The notes beneath the pieces were generated by a model that saw nothing but the letters and a program-made list of their open reading frames with translations, searched no databases and was not told where the DNA came from. Both the position numbers and the translations under genes were made by a program. This document shows positions 43,031-52,558 of a stretch of DNA of 64,000 nt, one piece after another; position 1 is the first letter of the stretch; the number at the start of each line of letters is the position of its first letter. This stretch comes from an uncultured Lachnospiraceae bacterium (GTDB lineage Bacteria > Bacillota > Clostridia > Lachnospirales > Lachnospiraceae): NCBI GenBank assembly GCA_947086895.1, contig CAMUAR010000008.1, positions 26,167-90,166 of the forward strand. Direction: 5' to 3'.

Positions 43031-43972
43031 ATGAAAATAGATGACAAAATTCGCGGCGGATTATATGGGCTGCTCGTTGGGGATGCTCTCGGCGTTCCTT
43101 ATGAATTTCATTCTGCCAGTGAAATTCCGCCGTACTGTGAAATTGAAATGACGCCGCCAAAAGGATTTTTTCGCGCGCACAAAGCAGTGGAACCAGGAAC
43201 ATGGTCGGATGATGGCGCGCAGGCACTGTGTCTTTTGGACAGCCTGACGTCCTGCAAAAAATTTTGTCTTAAAGATTTTTCAGAAAAACTTCTTGCATGG
43301 TATCAAAATGGAATATGGGCGGTTGACGGTGTTGTTTTTGATATTGGAGTACAGACGGCAGAAGCGTTAAATGCCTTTCAGTCTGGTTTTGCGCCGGAGC
43401 AGTGCGGTATACTGCGCCCGGACGGAAAAGGAAACGGCGCGTTGATGCGGGTTTTGCCGCTTGCGCTTTGGCATTCGGGAACAGAACAGGAATTAGTCGA
43501 GGATGCGCATAATCAATGTCTGATTACGCATGGGAATAAATGCAATCAGGTATGTTGTGCGCTGTATTGTCTTACCGCACGCTTTTTACTAAATCGTATG
43601 GATTTTGAACAGGCGCTTTTTAAATCAATTCAAGTTTTGAGAGAAATCTATCAGAAAATGCCGGAGTATGAGCAGGAACTCGAATGGAGAGTGCGTCCAG
43701 ACGAGCCGTGGCAGGGCGGCGGTTCCGGGTATGTTGTGGATTGTCTGCGCAGCGCATTTATGATTCTGAAACGTGCTGTAAATTATGAAGAAGCAGTAAA
43801 GCAGGCAATTATGCTTGGAAATGATACAGATACTACCGCATGTGTGACAGGAGGGCTTGCCGGAATTTTATTTGGATTTCAGGCAATTCCAAAACGGTGG
43901 TATGATACTTTAAAAGAAAAAGAAAAAGTGGAACAGCTTTTGGAAAAAGGAAGGGAAAAATGCATTATGTGA
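43031..43972 (+). CDS. ADP-ribosylglycohydrolase (DraG-like)
   Basis: Protein of 313 residues of the ADP-ribosyl-hydrolase family, which removes ADP-ribose from proteins or small molecules using two Mg ions. Motifs: GLLVGDALGVPYEF, EPGTWSDDGAQALCL (metal-binding Asp pair) and LGNDTDTTACVTGGLAG near the end. ATG 43031 chosen for AAAGGA. Its last 13 bases overlap the start of the radical SAM gene, so the two are translated together. No ADP-ribosyltransferase gene is in the window. Confidence 0.88.
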   Translation: MKIDDKIRGGLYGLLVGDALGVPYEFHSASEIPPYCEIEMTPPKGFFRAHKAVEPGTWSDDGAQALCLLDSLTSCKKFCLKDFSEKLLAWYQNGIWAVDGVVFDIGVQTAEALNAFQSGFAPEQCGILRPDGKGNGALMRVLPLALWHSGTEQELVEDAHNQCLITHGNKCNQVCCALYCLTARFLLNRMDFEQALFKSIQVLREIYQKMPEYEQELEWRVRPDEPWQGGGSGYVVDCLRSAFMILKRAVNYEEAVKQAIMLGNDTDTTACVTGGLAGILFGFQAIPKRWYDTLKEKEKVEQLLEKGREKCIM

Positions 43973-44835
43973 AAGCGAAAGGAATTTTATCGCCAAACAA
44001 TGGAATGAATTTGTACCGCGGTTGTCTGCACGGCTGTATTTATTGTGACTCCCGCAGCAGATGCTATTGTATGGAACATGATTTTGAAGATATTGAAGTA
44101 AAAGAAAATGCGATTGAATTGTTGGAACATACCTTAAAACACAAGCGAAAAAAATGTATGATTGGTACAGGAGCTATGACAGACCCTTATATTCCGCTGG
44201 AAATGGAAATAAAAAACACCAGAAAAGCACTTGCTTTAATAGAGCAGTATGGTTTTGGGGTCACTGTACAGACAAAATCAAATCGTGTTTTAAGAGATGT
44301 GGATTTATTGCAGAAGATCAACAGGAAAACAAAGAGTATTGTACAAATGACATTGACCACTTACGATGAAAATTTATGCAGAAAAATTGAACCGAATGTC
44401 AGCACGACAAAAGAGCGATTTGAGACGTTAAAGGAGATGCAAACTGCCGGGATTCCAACGGTTGTGTGGCTCTCACCTATTTTGCCGTTTATCAATGATA
44501 CAAAAGAAAATATTGTCGGTATTTTAGAATTGTGCAGGGAAGCGGGAGTTTATGGAGTTATTTGTTTTGGAATGGGACTTACTTTGCGCGAGGGAAACAG
44601 AGAATATTTTTATCAGCAGCTAGATCAGCGATTTCCAGGAATAAAAGAAAAATATATACAAGTTTACAAAAATCAATATATCGTAAATAGTCCATCCCAA
44701 CATTCGTTGATGGAAATTTTTTACAGTACTTGCAGCAAGTATGGCTTGGTTCATAACAACGATCAAATTTTTGAATATCTGCATCAATTTGAGGACAAAA
44801 ACGAGACAGCGCAGATGACTTTATGGGATTTATAA
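43960..44835 (+). CDS. SplB-like radical SAM protein
   Basis: Protein of 291 residues. The iron-sulfur motif is CLHGCIYCD (Cys x3 Cys x2 Cys) after MNLYRGC; KCMIGTGAMTDPYIPLE and VTVQTKSNRVLRDVDLL follow, the order seen in the Rv2578c/SplB-like (COG1533) group. These enzymes use S-adenosylmethionine to generate a radical; known relatives repair spore photoproduct, but most members, including this one, have no proven substrate. ATG overlaps the ADP-ribosylglycohydrolase stop (translation coupling). Confidence 0.85.
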   Translation: MHYVKAKGILSPNNGMNLYRGCLHGCIYCDSRSRCYCMEHDFEDIEVKENAIELLEHTLKHKRKKCMIGTGAMTDPYIPLEMEIKNTRKALALIEQYGFGVTVQTKSNRVLRDVDLLQKINRKTKSIVQMTLTTYDENLCRKIEPNVSTTKERFETLKEMQTAGIPTVVWLSPILPFINDTKENIVGILELCREAGVYGVICFGMGLTLREGNREYFYQQLDQRFPGIKEKYIQVYKNQYIVNSPSQHSLMEIFYSTCSKYGLVHNNDQIFEYLHQFEDKNETAQMTLWDL

Positions 44836-45245
44836 ATTTGTGCAATCATAATATAATCTTTATTTGACATATCAGGGATGATGGAGTATTGTTGATATAT
44901 AAAATATTATAAAAGACAGGAAATGTTGTCTAAATTGACGATTTTGCTTGATGTTGTATATTTGACTTTTTGAAATATTCCTTAAATTTTGTGCTGTTTG
45001 GAATATTTGTGCCGGAACGTCACAAATGATATTTTTCAAAAGAGATGGTATTTTAAATAAAAATTTACTGTATATTGTAAGAATATTATATTTTGCGGCG
45101 ATTTTTTGGAATTTAGAGTTTCAGAGAAACAGAATATAAATGATTTCAAGTTTCACACGGAAGAATCATAAAAGGAGCGATTCTTCTTATGAATTGTTTG
45201 TGCTGCCGCAGGCAGCATGGCATGATGAGAAAGGGGGAGAAAAAA
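44836..45245. other. 410-bp gap with two inverted repeats
   Basis: AAATATTCC (44973-44981) and GGAATATTT (45000-45008) form a perfect 9-bp dyad, a possible operator. GAAGAATC (45160-45167) and GATTCTTC (45179-45186) form a hairpin with AGGAG in its loop, 59 bases before the next start. No gene was recognised. Confidence 0.4.
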
Positions 45246-47750
45246 ATGAGAAAAAAAGGAATGGCGTTAGCTGCTGTATGTGTATTGTCCGGGGTGTTGG
45301 TATTTGGAGCGTGTGGAAAGCAGCCGGAAGAAACAGATACGAAAGAAAATAGTTCGGGCAAAGAAGAAAACGATGTAGAAAAAACAAATTCGAATGGTTC
45401 AGAAGCAGAAAGAAATGAGAACACTTCAGACAAAACAGAAAATAATACAGAAAAAACAAATTCGAATGGCTCAGAAACAGAAAATAAAATCCCACAAACC
45501 AAGGAAGAGAGACAGAAACGGCTAAAAGATTATGCAGATAAAAATAATCTTGATGAAGATCAGTTTAAATGGCTGAGATGGCTGGATGCAGAAAGTGAAT
45601 TTGAAAACAGCGGAACTTTTTTGATGGATGGTTTTAACAAGGAAGAACAAGCAGCAGCAGAACTTTTGGAGCAGGCTTCCGGTCAGACGGTATGGAGAGT
45701 GATTCAGAGGGATTTTGACGGGGACGGCAGAACAGAAACCTTTGCGCTTACCAGCAATTTAGAGGGGATTGCGGTATGGTTTGCCGCGGCGGACGGTACA
45801 ACTTGTCAAGTTAATGATATAACTTTTATAAGAAATTCAGGATGTATTGAACTAAAAGGGAATACATTTTTTGTACATACCATTGATGGAGCAGACTGTA
45901 CAAGTTATTGTATGTATGAAGTGGACGGAAATAAGGTAAAGCCTGCGCCAATTGATTGTTATTTTGGGCTGGAATTAACAGAGGATGGAAAAATCTGTGT
46001 ATCATCGGGAGAAGATGACAGATGGTCGCCTGTAAAAAACTATGGTGAACCTGCTGGAGCAGGTTTTTTTGGATATACATTTAAAAAATATTATTACGAT
46101 TATGATGAAAACGGTTTTCACGAGTACAGCGGAGTTCCCGTGACAGAGCAGGAATTTTGCCAGTATAATAACGGAGCGGAGATTCTTGGTGCAGTGCGAA
46201 GAGGAGGAGGCATTGTAAAGGATATCTATTATTTTGCAGATGGCAGAATGGTAGTAAATTATGTGGAAGATAACAGGAAAGAAACCGATGAACGAAAGCG
46301 TGAAAGACAGAGATATAATTATTATCTTCAAGTGCCAATTCTTGCAGAAGGGCAGGAGGGATTTACACTTGCCTGGAACCGCTCTCTTGATATAAAAGCC
46401 CTGCAGGAAGAGGGCGAAAAAGAAAAAAGCGATATTTTTGTCGGAAGCGGTATTTATCAGCCAGTATTTCAGGAAGAACTGGCTCAGTATCCGGATTATG
46501 AATCGCCGGTGGAATATTATAAAAAGATTTATGCAGGGCTGACAAAGAGCGATTTTAAGATTTGCAGTGTACAGACACCAGGGGAAATGCCAGACCGCGG
46601 GGAGATTCTTGCAACGGGAGAAGATCTTTCTGGAATCAAACATAACAGTCTGGTTTTTCGCTTTACAGACGAGTACCACGCTGTTGTTGCAGAAAAAAAT
46701 AAAGAACTGGAAGGCAGAGCAAGCACAGGCGCGGGAGCGCTGCTTGGGCTTGCTTCCGATCAAAATGCGATCGGTGTATGGATCGGGGAAGAATATATTT
46801 GCAGCGGTTTTTTACAAGATTATTTTGACTGGGACTCTGTTGGTTTTGTGGGAAATAATGAGAAGAACAGCGAAGAACCTTCCGTTTATGCAGATTGTCT
46901 TGTTTTTGCAGACAGTGAGAGAGCAAGACAGATCGGGGATTACACGGCGGAGCGCGCTTCGAAAATTCATGCCTTTGCCGAAACCACAGGGCTTGTGCAG
47001 GAAGAGACGACCGAGGAGATAAAAAAGCCGGGTACTTACTGTGCAGAGCAGGAATATCTGATTGACCTTAACGGCGACGGGGTGAAAGAACGCCTGTTTT
47101 TCAGCAAAAATCAGCTTTTGATCAACGACAAAAATTACAGCGCATTTTTCAATCGTTCTGAGGGAATGGATGATGATTTTTTCTTTCTCTGGGATATTGA
47201 TACATCGGATAAAATTTTAGAAATCGGGCTGTGGGAACATGGAGCAAGCGATACAAATTATACAAGAATTTATTGGTATGATGGAGAAACTCTGCGTCCG
47301 GCAGGAGAGATCGAAGGACCGTGGGAGAAATTATATACAGGGATTGTATTTGACGGGGCAGGAACATTAACAATGGAATGCAGACTTCAGGTTCTTCAGA
47401 CATGGCGGGCAGAAAAAAGTTTTCAATTGAATGAATACCATGAACTGACGGAAGTTGAGCAGGAATTGTATTATGTGAAAAATTACAGAGAAGAAAAGTA
47501 TCCATACACATTGCTCGCCCCTGTTCGATTGTATAAAGCAATGGATACAACGTCAGATTTTGTGGAAATACAATCTGGAACCAAGATTGTCCTTCCGGCA
47601 ACAGACGATAAAAATTTTGTTCTGGTTGAAACAGAAGATGGAACAAAAGGATATTTGCTTTTGGATGATAACGGATATAATATTGAAAATTCAGACGGCA
47701 GTTTTTCTCCGGGAGCGGAAGTAATAGATGGGCTTAGCTTTGCAGGGTAA
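45246..47750 (+). CDS. large lipoprotein with Asp-rich loops and C-terminal SH3-like domain
   Basis: Secreted lipoprotein of 834 residues from ATG 45246 (GGGGGAG upstream). The signal peptide ends at the lipobox VFGAC. A disordered Glu/Asn/Ser-rich linker contains a 24-residue tandem duplication (EKTNSNGSE at two places). Two calcium-loop-like motifs, DFDGDGRTE and DLNGDGVKE, mark beta-propeller or VCBS-like parts on either side of the middle. The last 90 residues (YPYTLLAPVRLYKAM, IQSGTKIVLPATDD, TKGYLLLDD) look like a bacterial SH3 domain that could bind the cell wall. No enzyme motif seen. It is a free-standing gene with a long upstream gap. Function unknown. Confidence 0.7.
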   Translation: MRKKGMALAAVCVLSGVLVFGACGKQPEETDTKENSSGKEENDVEKTNSNGSEAERNENTSDKTENNTEKTNSNGSETENKIPQTKEERQKRLKDYADKNNLDEDQFKWLRWLDAESEFENSGTFLMDGFNKEEQAAAELLEQASGQTVWRVIQRDFDGDGRTETFALTSNLEGIAVWFAAADGTTCQVNDITFIRNSGCIELKGNTFFVHTIDGADCTSYCMYEVDGNKVKPAPIDCYFGLELTEDGKICVSSGEDDRWSPVKNYGEPAGAGFFGYTFKKYYYDYDENGFHEYSGVPVTEQEFCQYNNGAEILGAVRRGGGIVKDIYYFADGRMVVNYVEDNRKETDERKRERQRYNYYLQVPILAEGQEGFTLAWNRSLDIKALQEEGEKEKSDIFVGSGIYQPVFQEELAQYPDYESPVEYYKKIYAGLTKSDFKICSVQTPGEMPDRGEILATGEDLSGIKHNSLVFRFTDEYHAVVAEKNKELEGRASTGAGALLGLASDQNAIGVWIGEEYICSGFLQDYFDWDSVGFVGNNEKNSEEPSVYADCLVFADSERARQIGDYTAERASKIHAFAETTGLVQEETTEEIKKPGTYCAEQEYLIDLNGDGVKERLFFSKNQLLINDKNYSAFFNRSEGMDDDFFFLWDIDTSDKILEIGLWEHGASDTNYTRIYWYDGETLRPAGEIEGPWEKLYTGIVFDGAGTLTMECRLQVLQTWRAEKSFQLNEYHELTEVEQELYYVKNYREEKYPYTLLAPVRLYKAMDTTSDFVEIQSGTKIVLPATDDKNFVLVETEDGTKGYLLLDDNGYNIENSDGSFSPGAEVIDGLSFAG

Positions 47751-47822
47751 AAATTTTTGTCTGCTTAATGGTTTGATGGCGGCGGTAATATTTTTTAATG
47801 TATAAAAGAAGGTAAGGTTTTT

Positions 47823-48815
47823 ATGGAGAAGAGTGTGAACGAGGAATTATTTGAAATTTTTATAAGAAATTTTCCTTTTGTTGTAAGAGAAAAGGGAACT
47901 GTACTGGGAATTTTAAACCATAAAGATAATGTTGTAATTGTAGAAAGAGATAAAAACAATCGCTTGATTGGCGCAGCTGTTGTAAATAAAAATACAATAC
48001 TGATGCTGTGCGTCGATAAGGAATACCGCAGAAAAGGAATTGGCAGCAGATTGTTAAAAGAAGCGGAGAATCTGGTTTGGCAGGCGGGATTTGATAAGAT
48101 CAATGTGGGAAATGGTTTTGATTATCTCGCGCCAGGCGTGCCGACATCAAAGCGTTATATAAAAGCAGAGAACGAGAAATTATATCCGGGATTAAACGAG
48201 GAGTCCAGCAGTTTTTTTGAAAGAAGGGGCTACTTACATTCGTGGGACTGCAATTGTTTTGATATGCGTTTTCCGCTCTGTGAATGGAAAGATGAAGTTC
48301 CTTATATAAAAGATGACGTTTTTATATTTGCTCCAGAAGACAAATATAAAGAAAACAATACATTACAGAAAAACGAGAGTTATATTGAGAAAAATTCTTC
48401 TGAGATTGTCTGCCGTTTTGCGGAAAAAAGTGATAAAAAAGCAGTTTTAACTTGTGCGGACAACGCATACCCGGAGTTTACGCAATATTATCAGGATGAT
48501 GCTTTGTACCAGAAAGAAAACCAGGCAAGAGTGCTGGCTGCGTTTTGTGGAAGCCAAGTTGTTGGAATTCTGATTACAGGCGTGGAAGATCGCGAAAAAA
48601 GCTTGGGAAGTATCGGCTGTATGGCAGTTCATCCTGCATGGCGCGGCAGACATATAGCAGTAAACCTTGTGTTAGCAGGTACAAAATATTTAAAGGAAAT
48701 CGGTTTTAGAGAAGCGTATTTAAGTTATACATACAGCGGGCTTGACCATATGTATGGTTATGCGGGATATAAAATATGCGTTTATTTTATGATGGCAGTC
48801 AAAACAAAAAAATAA
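47823..48815 (+). CDS. tandem GNAT acetyltransferase
   Basis: Protein of 330 residues with two GNAT domains. The first has LCVDKEYRRKGIGSRLLKEAE near residues 60-80 (RRKGIGSRL loop), the second GCMAVHPAWRGRHIAVNLVLAG near 265. Between the two is a substrate-type segment with PTSKRYIKAE and FFERRGYLHSWDCNC. AGAAGGTAAGG precedes the ATG. Related two-domain enzymes include mycothiol- and antibiotic-acetyltransferases; substrate here unknown. Confidence 0.8.
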   Translation: MEKSVNEELFEIFIRNFPFVVREKGTVLGILNHKDNVVIVERDKNNRLIGAAVVNKNTILMLCVDKEYRRKGIGSRLLKEAENLVWQAGFDKINVGNGFDYLAPGVPTSKRYIKAENEKLYPGLNEESSSFFERRGYLHSWDCNCFDMRFPLCEWKDEVPYIKDDVFIFAPEDKYKENNTLQKNESYIEKNSSEIVCRFAEKSDKKAVLTCADNAYPEFTQYYQDDALYQKENQARVLAAFCGSQVVGILITGVEDREKSLGSIGCMAVHPAWRGRHIAVNLVLAGTKYLKEIGFREAYLSYTYSGLDHMYGYAGYKICVYFMMAVKTKK

Positions 48816-48890
48816 ATATACAAGTTTTTGATTTTAAGCCATATCAAACTTGGAAACAGCTGTTTAAAAAAGAGAAAGGAAAAAATTAAT

Positions 48891-49385
48891 ATGGGGATAT
48901 ATGCTTGTTATAAGGAAATTAACGGCGAAAAGATTGAGGAGATGCTTTGTGAAGCGAACAAAAAATCGGAAGAAAATGAAATCGCTGTAGTATTAGAAAA
49001 ATCGGAAAAATGTTCTTTGGACAAGTTATGGGATGGGCTTCATTGTCTTCTTACAGGAGTTTCTGCTACACATTTATTAAAAGGAAATCTTTTAAGCGAA
49101 GCGGTGATGGGAAGAGAACTATGGCCGCATGAAAGCGACATTAGCTTTGTTTTTCCAGAAAGAACCGCAGAAATTGCAGCTGCACTCAATGAATTTAATT
49201 TGGAGGAAGCACTGAATGCTTTTTCGCCAGAACATTTTTACGAAGAACATGTTTATCCAAATATTTGGCTCAGAGATGACAAGGAGGATTTAAAACAGGA
49301 GCTGCAAATGGCATTTAAAGTGTTAAAGAACTTTTATAATACAATGGCAAAGAAACAAAAGGGCGTAATGGTAGTTATTGGGTGA
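48891..49385 (+). CDS. DUF1877 family protein
   Basis: Cytosolic protein of 164 residues. The opening MGIYACYKEINGEKIEEML, then SLDKLWDGLHCLLTG and EAVMGRELWP, is the DUF1877 (YfbM) family. Members are of unknown function and often occur as orphan immunity-like genes near toxin loci; none is near here. AGAAAGGA lies ten bases before ATG 48891. The upstream in-frame segment from 48828 is not conserved-looking. Confidence 0.8.
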   Translation: MGIYACYKEINGEKIEEMLCEANKKSEENEIAVVLEKSEKCSLDKLWDGLHCLLTGVSATHLLKGNLLSEAVMGRELWPHESDISFVFPERTAEIAAALNEFNLEEALNAFSPEHFYEEHVYPNIWLRDDKEDLKQELQMAFKVLKNFYNTMAKKQKGVMVVIG

Positions 49386-49466
49386 TATATTTATAAAATA
49401 ATTTATTTAAATTCTAAAGAGTACCTGAAAAAACAATTGGTATTTTTCGCGAAAGGGATTTGATTT

Positions 49467-49580
49467 ATGAAAAACAATGAACTCTATCAGCTTTTGAAAT
49501 TGCCAGAAAGAATAATAGAACAGTTTATGGAGTATGAAAAAAAACAAACAAGTTTTTTTCAAATTGAAATTATTGCATAA
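49467..49580 (+). CDS. 37-residue ORF, possible N-terminal gene fragment
   Basis: ATG 49467 follows GAAAGGGATTTGATTT. The peptide starts MKNNELYQLLKLPERIIEQF and stops after a few more charged residues. The helical opening looks like the start of a larger enzyme that has been truncated, but no downstream frame continues it. Free-standing small protein is the alternative. Confidence 0.35.
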   Translation: MKNNELYQLLKLPERIIEQFMEYEKKQTSFFQIEIIA

Positions 49581-49648
49581 CAGCAAAAGGCATAAATGCA
49601 TGTTTTTAAGAAAGAAAATATAATTTATATTGTAAAATAAGGAGCATT

Positions 49649-50416
49649 ATGGAAAAGACAAAAATACAGGTTAATATGGATAATTTCCCGAAAGAATTGC
49701 ATTCTTATCTGGAAGGTACACAGATCTATGACAGCAGTTGTCGTTCCACTGCGAAAGTATATTATATTTCCACAGGTTATTATCTAAAAGTGGATGCGAA
49801 AAGAAAACTGGAACGTGAAGTTTTTATGGCAGACTGGTTTTACAAAAAAGGGCTTGGAGCCAAGATGATTCAGTATATAACAACAGATCAGGATTATATG
49901 CTTACAAAAGCTGCCGAGGGCGAGGATTGTCTCTCCGATCTTAACCATCCAGAAAAATTGTGTGAACTGTTGGCAGAAACAATGAGAACGCTTCATTCCA
50001 TGCCAATTTTTGATGTGCCAAAATCCGTTGCTTTTGAGAATTTTTTGGCGGCGCTTGAAAATGGCAAGGGAGATTATTGTGAGAGCGTATTGATGCCGCG
50101 TTTTATGGTTTCTTCGAAAGAGGAAGCATGGGAGATTATGCAGGCAAATAAACATCGGTTAAAGTGTGATACGCTGATACATGGAGATTTTTGTCTGCCA
50201 AATGTTATACATAAGAACAATAAATTTTCCTGTTTTATTGATCTGGGGATGGCAGGCGCAGGCGATAAACATAGTGATTTGTATTGGGCGCTCTGGTCGC
50301 TGCAGTACAATCTTAAAACGGAAAAATACACGGACTATTTTTTGGATCTGTACGGTCGGGAAAATTTTGATTATAGTATGTTAAAGGTAATTGCAGCATT
50401 TGAAGCGTTTGGTTGA
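49649..50416 (+). CDS. APH(3')-like aminoglycoside phosphotransferase
   Basis: Protein of 255 residues with the kinase-like fold of APH(3') enzymes, which phosphorylate aminoglycosides such as kanamycin. Catalytic-loop motif is LIHGDFCLPNVI (HGDxxxxN) and the Mg-binding stretch CFIDLGMAGAGDKHSDLYWAL; the N-terminal YYISTGYYLKVDAK holds the ATP Lys. Length matches the family (about 260). TAAGGAGCATT gives the ribosome site. Together with the ANT(6)-like gene it makes two putative aminoglycoside-modifying enzymes in this region; actual resistance is unproven. Confidence 0.85.
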   Translation: MEKTKIQVNMDNFPKELHSYLEGTQIYDSSCRSTAKVYYISTGYYLKVDAKRKLEREVFMADWFYKKGLGAKMIQYITTDQDYMLTKAAEGEDCLSDLNHPEKLCELLAETMRTLHSMPIFDVPKSVAFENFLAALENGKGDYCESVLMPRFMVSSKEEAWEIMQANKHRLKCDTLIHGDFCLPNVIHKNNKFSCFIDLGMAGAGDKHSDLYWALWSLQYNLKTEKYTDYFLDLYGRENFDYSMLKVIAAFEAFG

Positions 50417-50524
50417 AATAAAGCTGCCAAGGGTTCCGACAACAGGGGATTTCACGAAATTCAAAAACTTGTAAACAGCTGTTATTTGAGTGCAAATTGG
50501 AATTCATACGAAAGGAAGATGATA

Positions 50525-50809
50525 ATGACATTAGGTTCTGCCGGAAATACGCAGGGTCCGGCGCTGCATATTTTAGAGGTGGCGAAACAATATACCGTAA
50601 TGTATATTTGCGGTGATGATTATGATGAGGAAGAACCTGTGCTTTCGCAGTGGGTTGCAGTAAAAGGAGAAAATCGTTTTTTTGCGGAAAGCCCGGAAGC
50701 ATTGCTTGGATTAGTGTGTATTTATGAAGCACTGGGAAATGATTGGAATAAGTATTCTTCTTATGACACAGAGCATATTTTTCAGCGTGATCCATCCTAC
50801 CTTTTATAA
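50525..50809 (+). CDS. small hypothetical protein
   Basis: Protein of 94 residues from ATG 50525 (AAAGGAAG correctly spaced; ATG 50519 too close). It reads YTVMYICGDDYDEEEPVLSQ, then a Trp/Phe-rich centre and a helix ALLGLVCIYEALGNDW. Acidic, cytosolic, no family recognised; again similar in character to orphan immunity proteins. Confidence 0.6.
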   Translation: MTLGSAGNTQGPALHILEVAKQYTVMYICGDDYDEEEPVLSQWVAVKGENRFFAESPEALLGLVCIYEALGNDWNKYSSYDTEHIFQRDPSYLL

Positions 50810-50978
50810 AGAAATTTTAAATTTTGTAATATAGTATGTTTTTTTGTGAAAAAGATTTGGGTATAAGAAAAATAACAAAAAATAGAAATTAAAAAATTCA
50901 ATCTCGGAATTTGTGACCTGTAAGCCAAAGCTTTTGTTGGGGGATTAAAGCAGCTTAAGCAGCAGAAGGGAAGAATGT

Positions 50979-51731
50979 ATGGGGATTTCAAAAAAAGGAA
51001 AAAGAACGATTACCTGTCATCAAAAACAGTATGTCTGGTGGGTAAAAGAAGATGAAGAGGATTTTGGAACAGTCTGGCTCAATATTGTTTCATCAGACAA
51101 GATGCTTGTATTATCTTATCAGGTTGGAGAAGAAGCGCTTTTTGTAGTCAGCAAAGGAAGATTATTTCAGGGAAAAGAAACTTCAGGAGTCTGGGAATAT
51201 TATTATTATCCTTTTCAACAAGCACCTCCTTCAGTAATTACACCGAGGTTTGTGCAGGAATTAATTTTTTGGGCTGTAGACGGGAAGGAAGCGAGAAAGA
51301 TTTCGAGAGATTATCCGATGCATGCAGGGTTTTTGTACCGGCTGGTTTTATATGATGATGAATTGTCCTACGACAATTTTAAAGAAGGATTTGATATCGG
51401 AATATTTTCTTCTTACAGCAAAGCAGAAGAAACAAAAAAATATTATTTAGAACAGGTAGAAGGATTTCGAGATTATCATTGCAGCGGTCGAATTATTAAA
51501 AAAAGAGTTTTGGGAAACAGAAGTTCCAACAAAGTATATACAGTATATGGTTGGAATGAAAACGAAAATTCTGATGAAATAGATATTATTGAGAGTGATT
51601 GCTTTGCGGAAGAAGCCATGGCAGAACAGGAAATGAAGATTATGAAGGAGCAATATAATCGAACAGAGTGGGCGCTTTCCGAGTACCAGATCAATCAGTG
51701 CAAGTGGAATGAGGGATTTGTAAGAGTATAA
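50979..51731 (+). CDS. hypothetical protein, two-part
   Basis: Protein of 250 residues with AGAAGGGAAGA as ribosome site. The N-terminal 110 residues, with KQYVWWVKEDEEDFGTVWLN and SKGRLFQGKE, followed by TPRFVQELIFWAVDG, form a domain seen as a free-standing protein in Clostridia; the C-terminal part has IIESDCFAEEAMAEQEMKIM, a charged helix. No catalytic motif, no signal peptide. Function unknown; could be an immunity-type protein. Confidence 0.6.
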   Translation: MGISKKGKRTITCHQKQYVWWVKEDEEDFGTVWLNIVSSDKMLVLSYQVGEEALFVVSKGRLFQGKETSGVWEYYYYPFQQAPPSVITPRFVQELIFWAVDGKEARKISRDYPMHAGFLYRLVLYDDELSYDNFKEGFDIGIFSSYSKAEETKKYYLEQVEGFRDYHCSGRIIKKRVLGNRSSNKVYTVYGWNENENSDEIDIIESDCFAEEAMAEQEMKIMKEQYNRTEWALSEYQINQCKWNEGFVRV

Positions 51732-51896
51732 TATTTAATATTTTAAGAAGCAGATAAGTTTTAAAAAATACTTTTATATTACTTTTATGGATATAAATAC
51801 AGAAAAATTATACAGCAAAGATGAATTGCATTCAGAGCAAGCAGGAAATCCTGCTCGATTTGAAGCAGGATCAGAGATTACAGGAGCAGCAGAATA

Positions 51897-52442
51897 ATGA
51901 TGATTCAGTATAGAGAATTATGTGAGGATGAAATTGACCGGGAGTTATTTCGGGGGTTTATAAGAAGGCAGAATGTTACAAAATGTTGGAGAAAGCAGGA
52001 AGGTGCGTGGAGGATTAAGGACGATCCATTTATTGACGACTGGTCGGAGAAAGATTATCAAACATTGATTGTCTGTTTGAAACATACGCTTTCCGAAAAA
52101 GGATTTGTATACGCTGCATTTTGTGATAATTGTTTAAAGGGTTTTGCTTCTGTAGAAGCAGGAGTATTTGGCGAAAAGCAGAAGTATTTAGATTTATCTT
52201 GTATTCATGTATCGGAGGATCTGCGGGGAATGGGCATTGGTCGGACGCTTTTTGATGCTGCAAAAGAATGGGCGCGGAAAAACGGGGCAGAAAAACTTTA
52301 TATTTCGGCGCATTCTGCTGTAGAGAGCCAAGCATTTTACAAGGCGATGGGATGCGTGGAAGCAAAGGAATATAATCAAAAACATGTCGAGGAAGAACCT
52401 TATGACTGCCAGCTGGAATGCGCAGTGGTATCAGACTTTTGA
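51897..52442 (+). CDS. GNAT acetyltransferase
   Basis: Protein of 181 residues with the loop HVSEDLRGMGIGRTLFDAAKEW and the tail SAVESQAFYKAMGCVEAKEY. The N-terminus has QNVTKCWRKQEGAW and DWSEKDYQTLIVCL, typical of a clostridial GNAT subgroup. Either ATG 51897 or 51900 may start; ACAGGAGCAGCAG precedes both. Substrate unknown. Confidence 0.8.
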   Translation: MMIQYRELCEDEIDRELFRGFIRRQNVTKCWRKQEGAWRIKDDPFIDDWSEKDYQTLIVCLKHTLSEKGFVYAAFCDNCLKGFASVEAGVFGEKQKYLDLSCIHVSEDLRGMGIGRTLFDAAKEWARKNGAEKLYISAHSAVESQAFYKAMGCVEAKEYNQKHVEEEPYDCQLECAVVSDF

Positions 52443-52558
52443 CACTCTCCACACTGAAAGGGGGCTTTGCGAAAGCATTTCGCAATTGATGCTGCACAAA
52501 CCAGTTTACAAGTTAAAAGTATTTAAATATATTTTATGGAGGAATAAGAAAAAAATTA

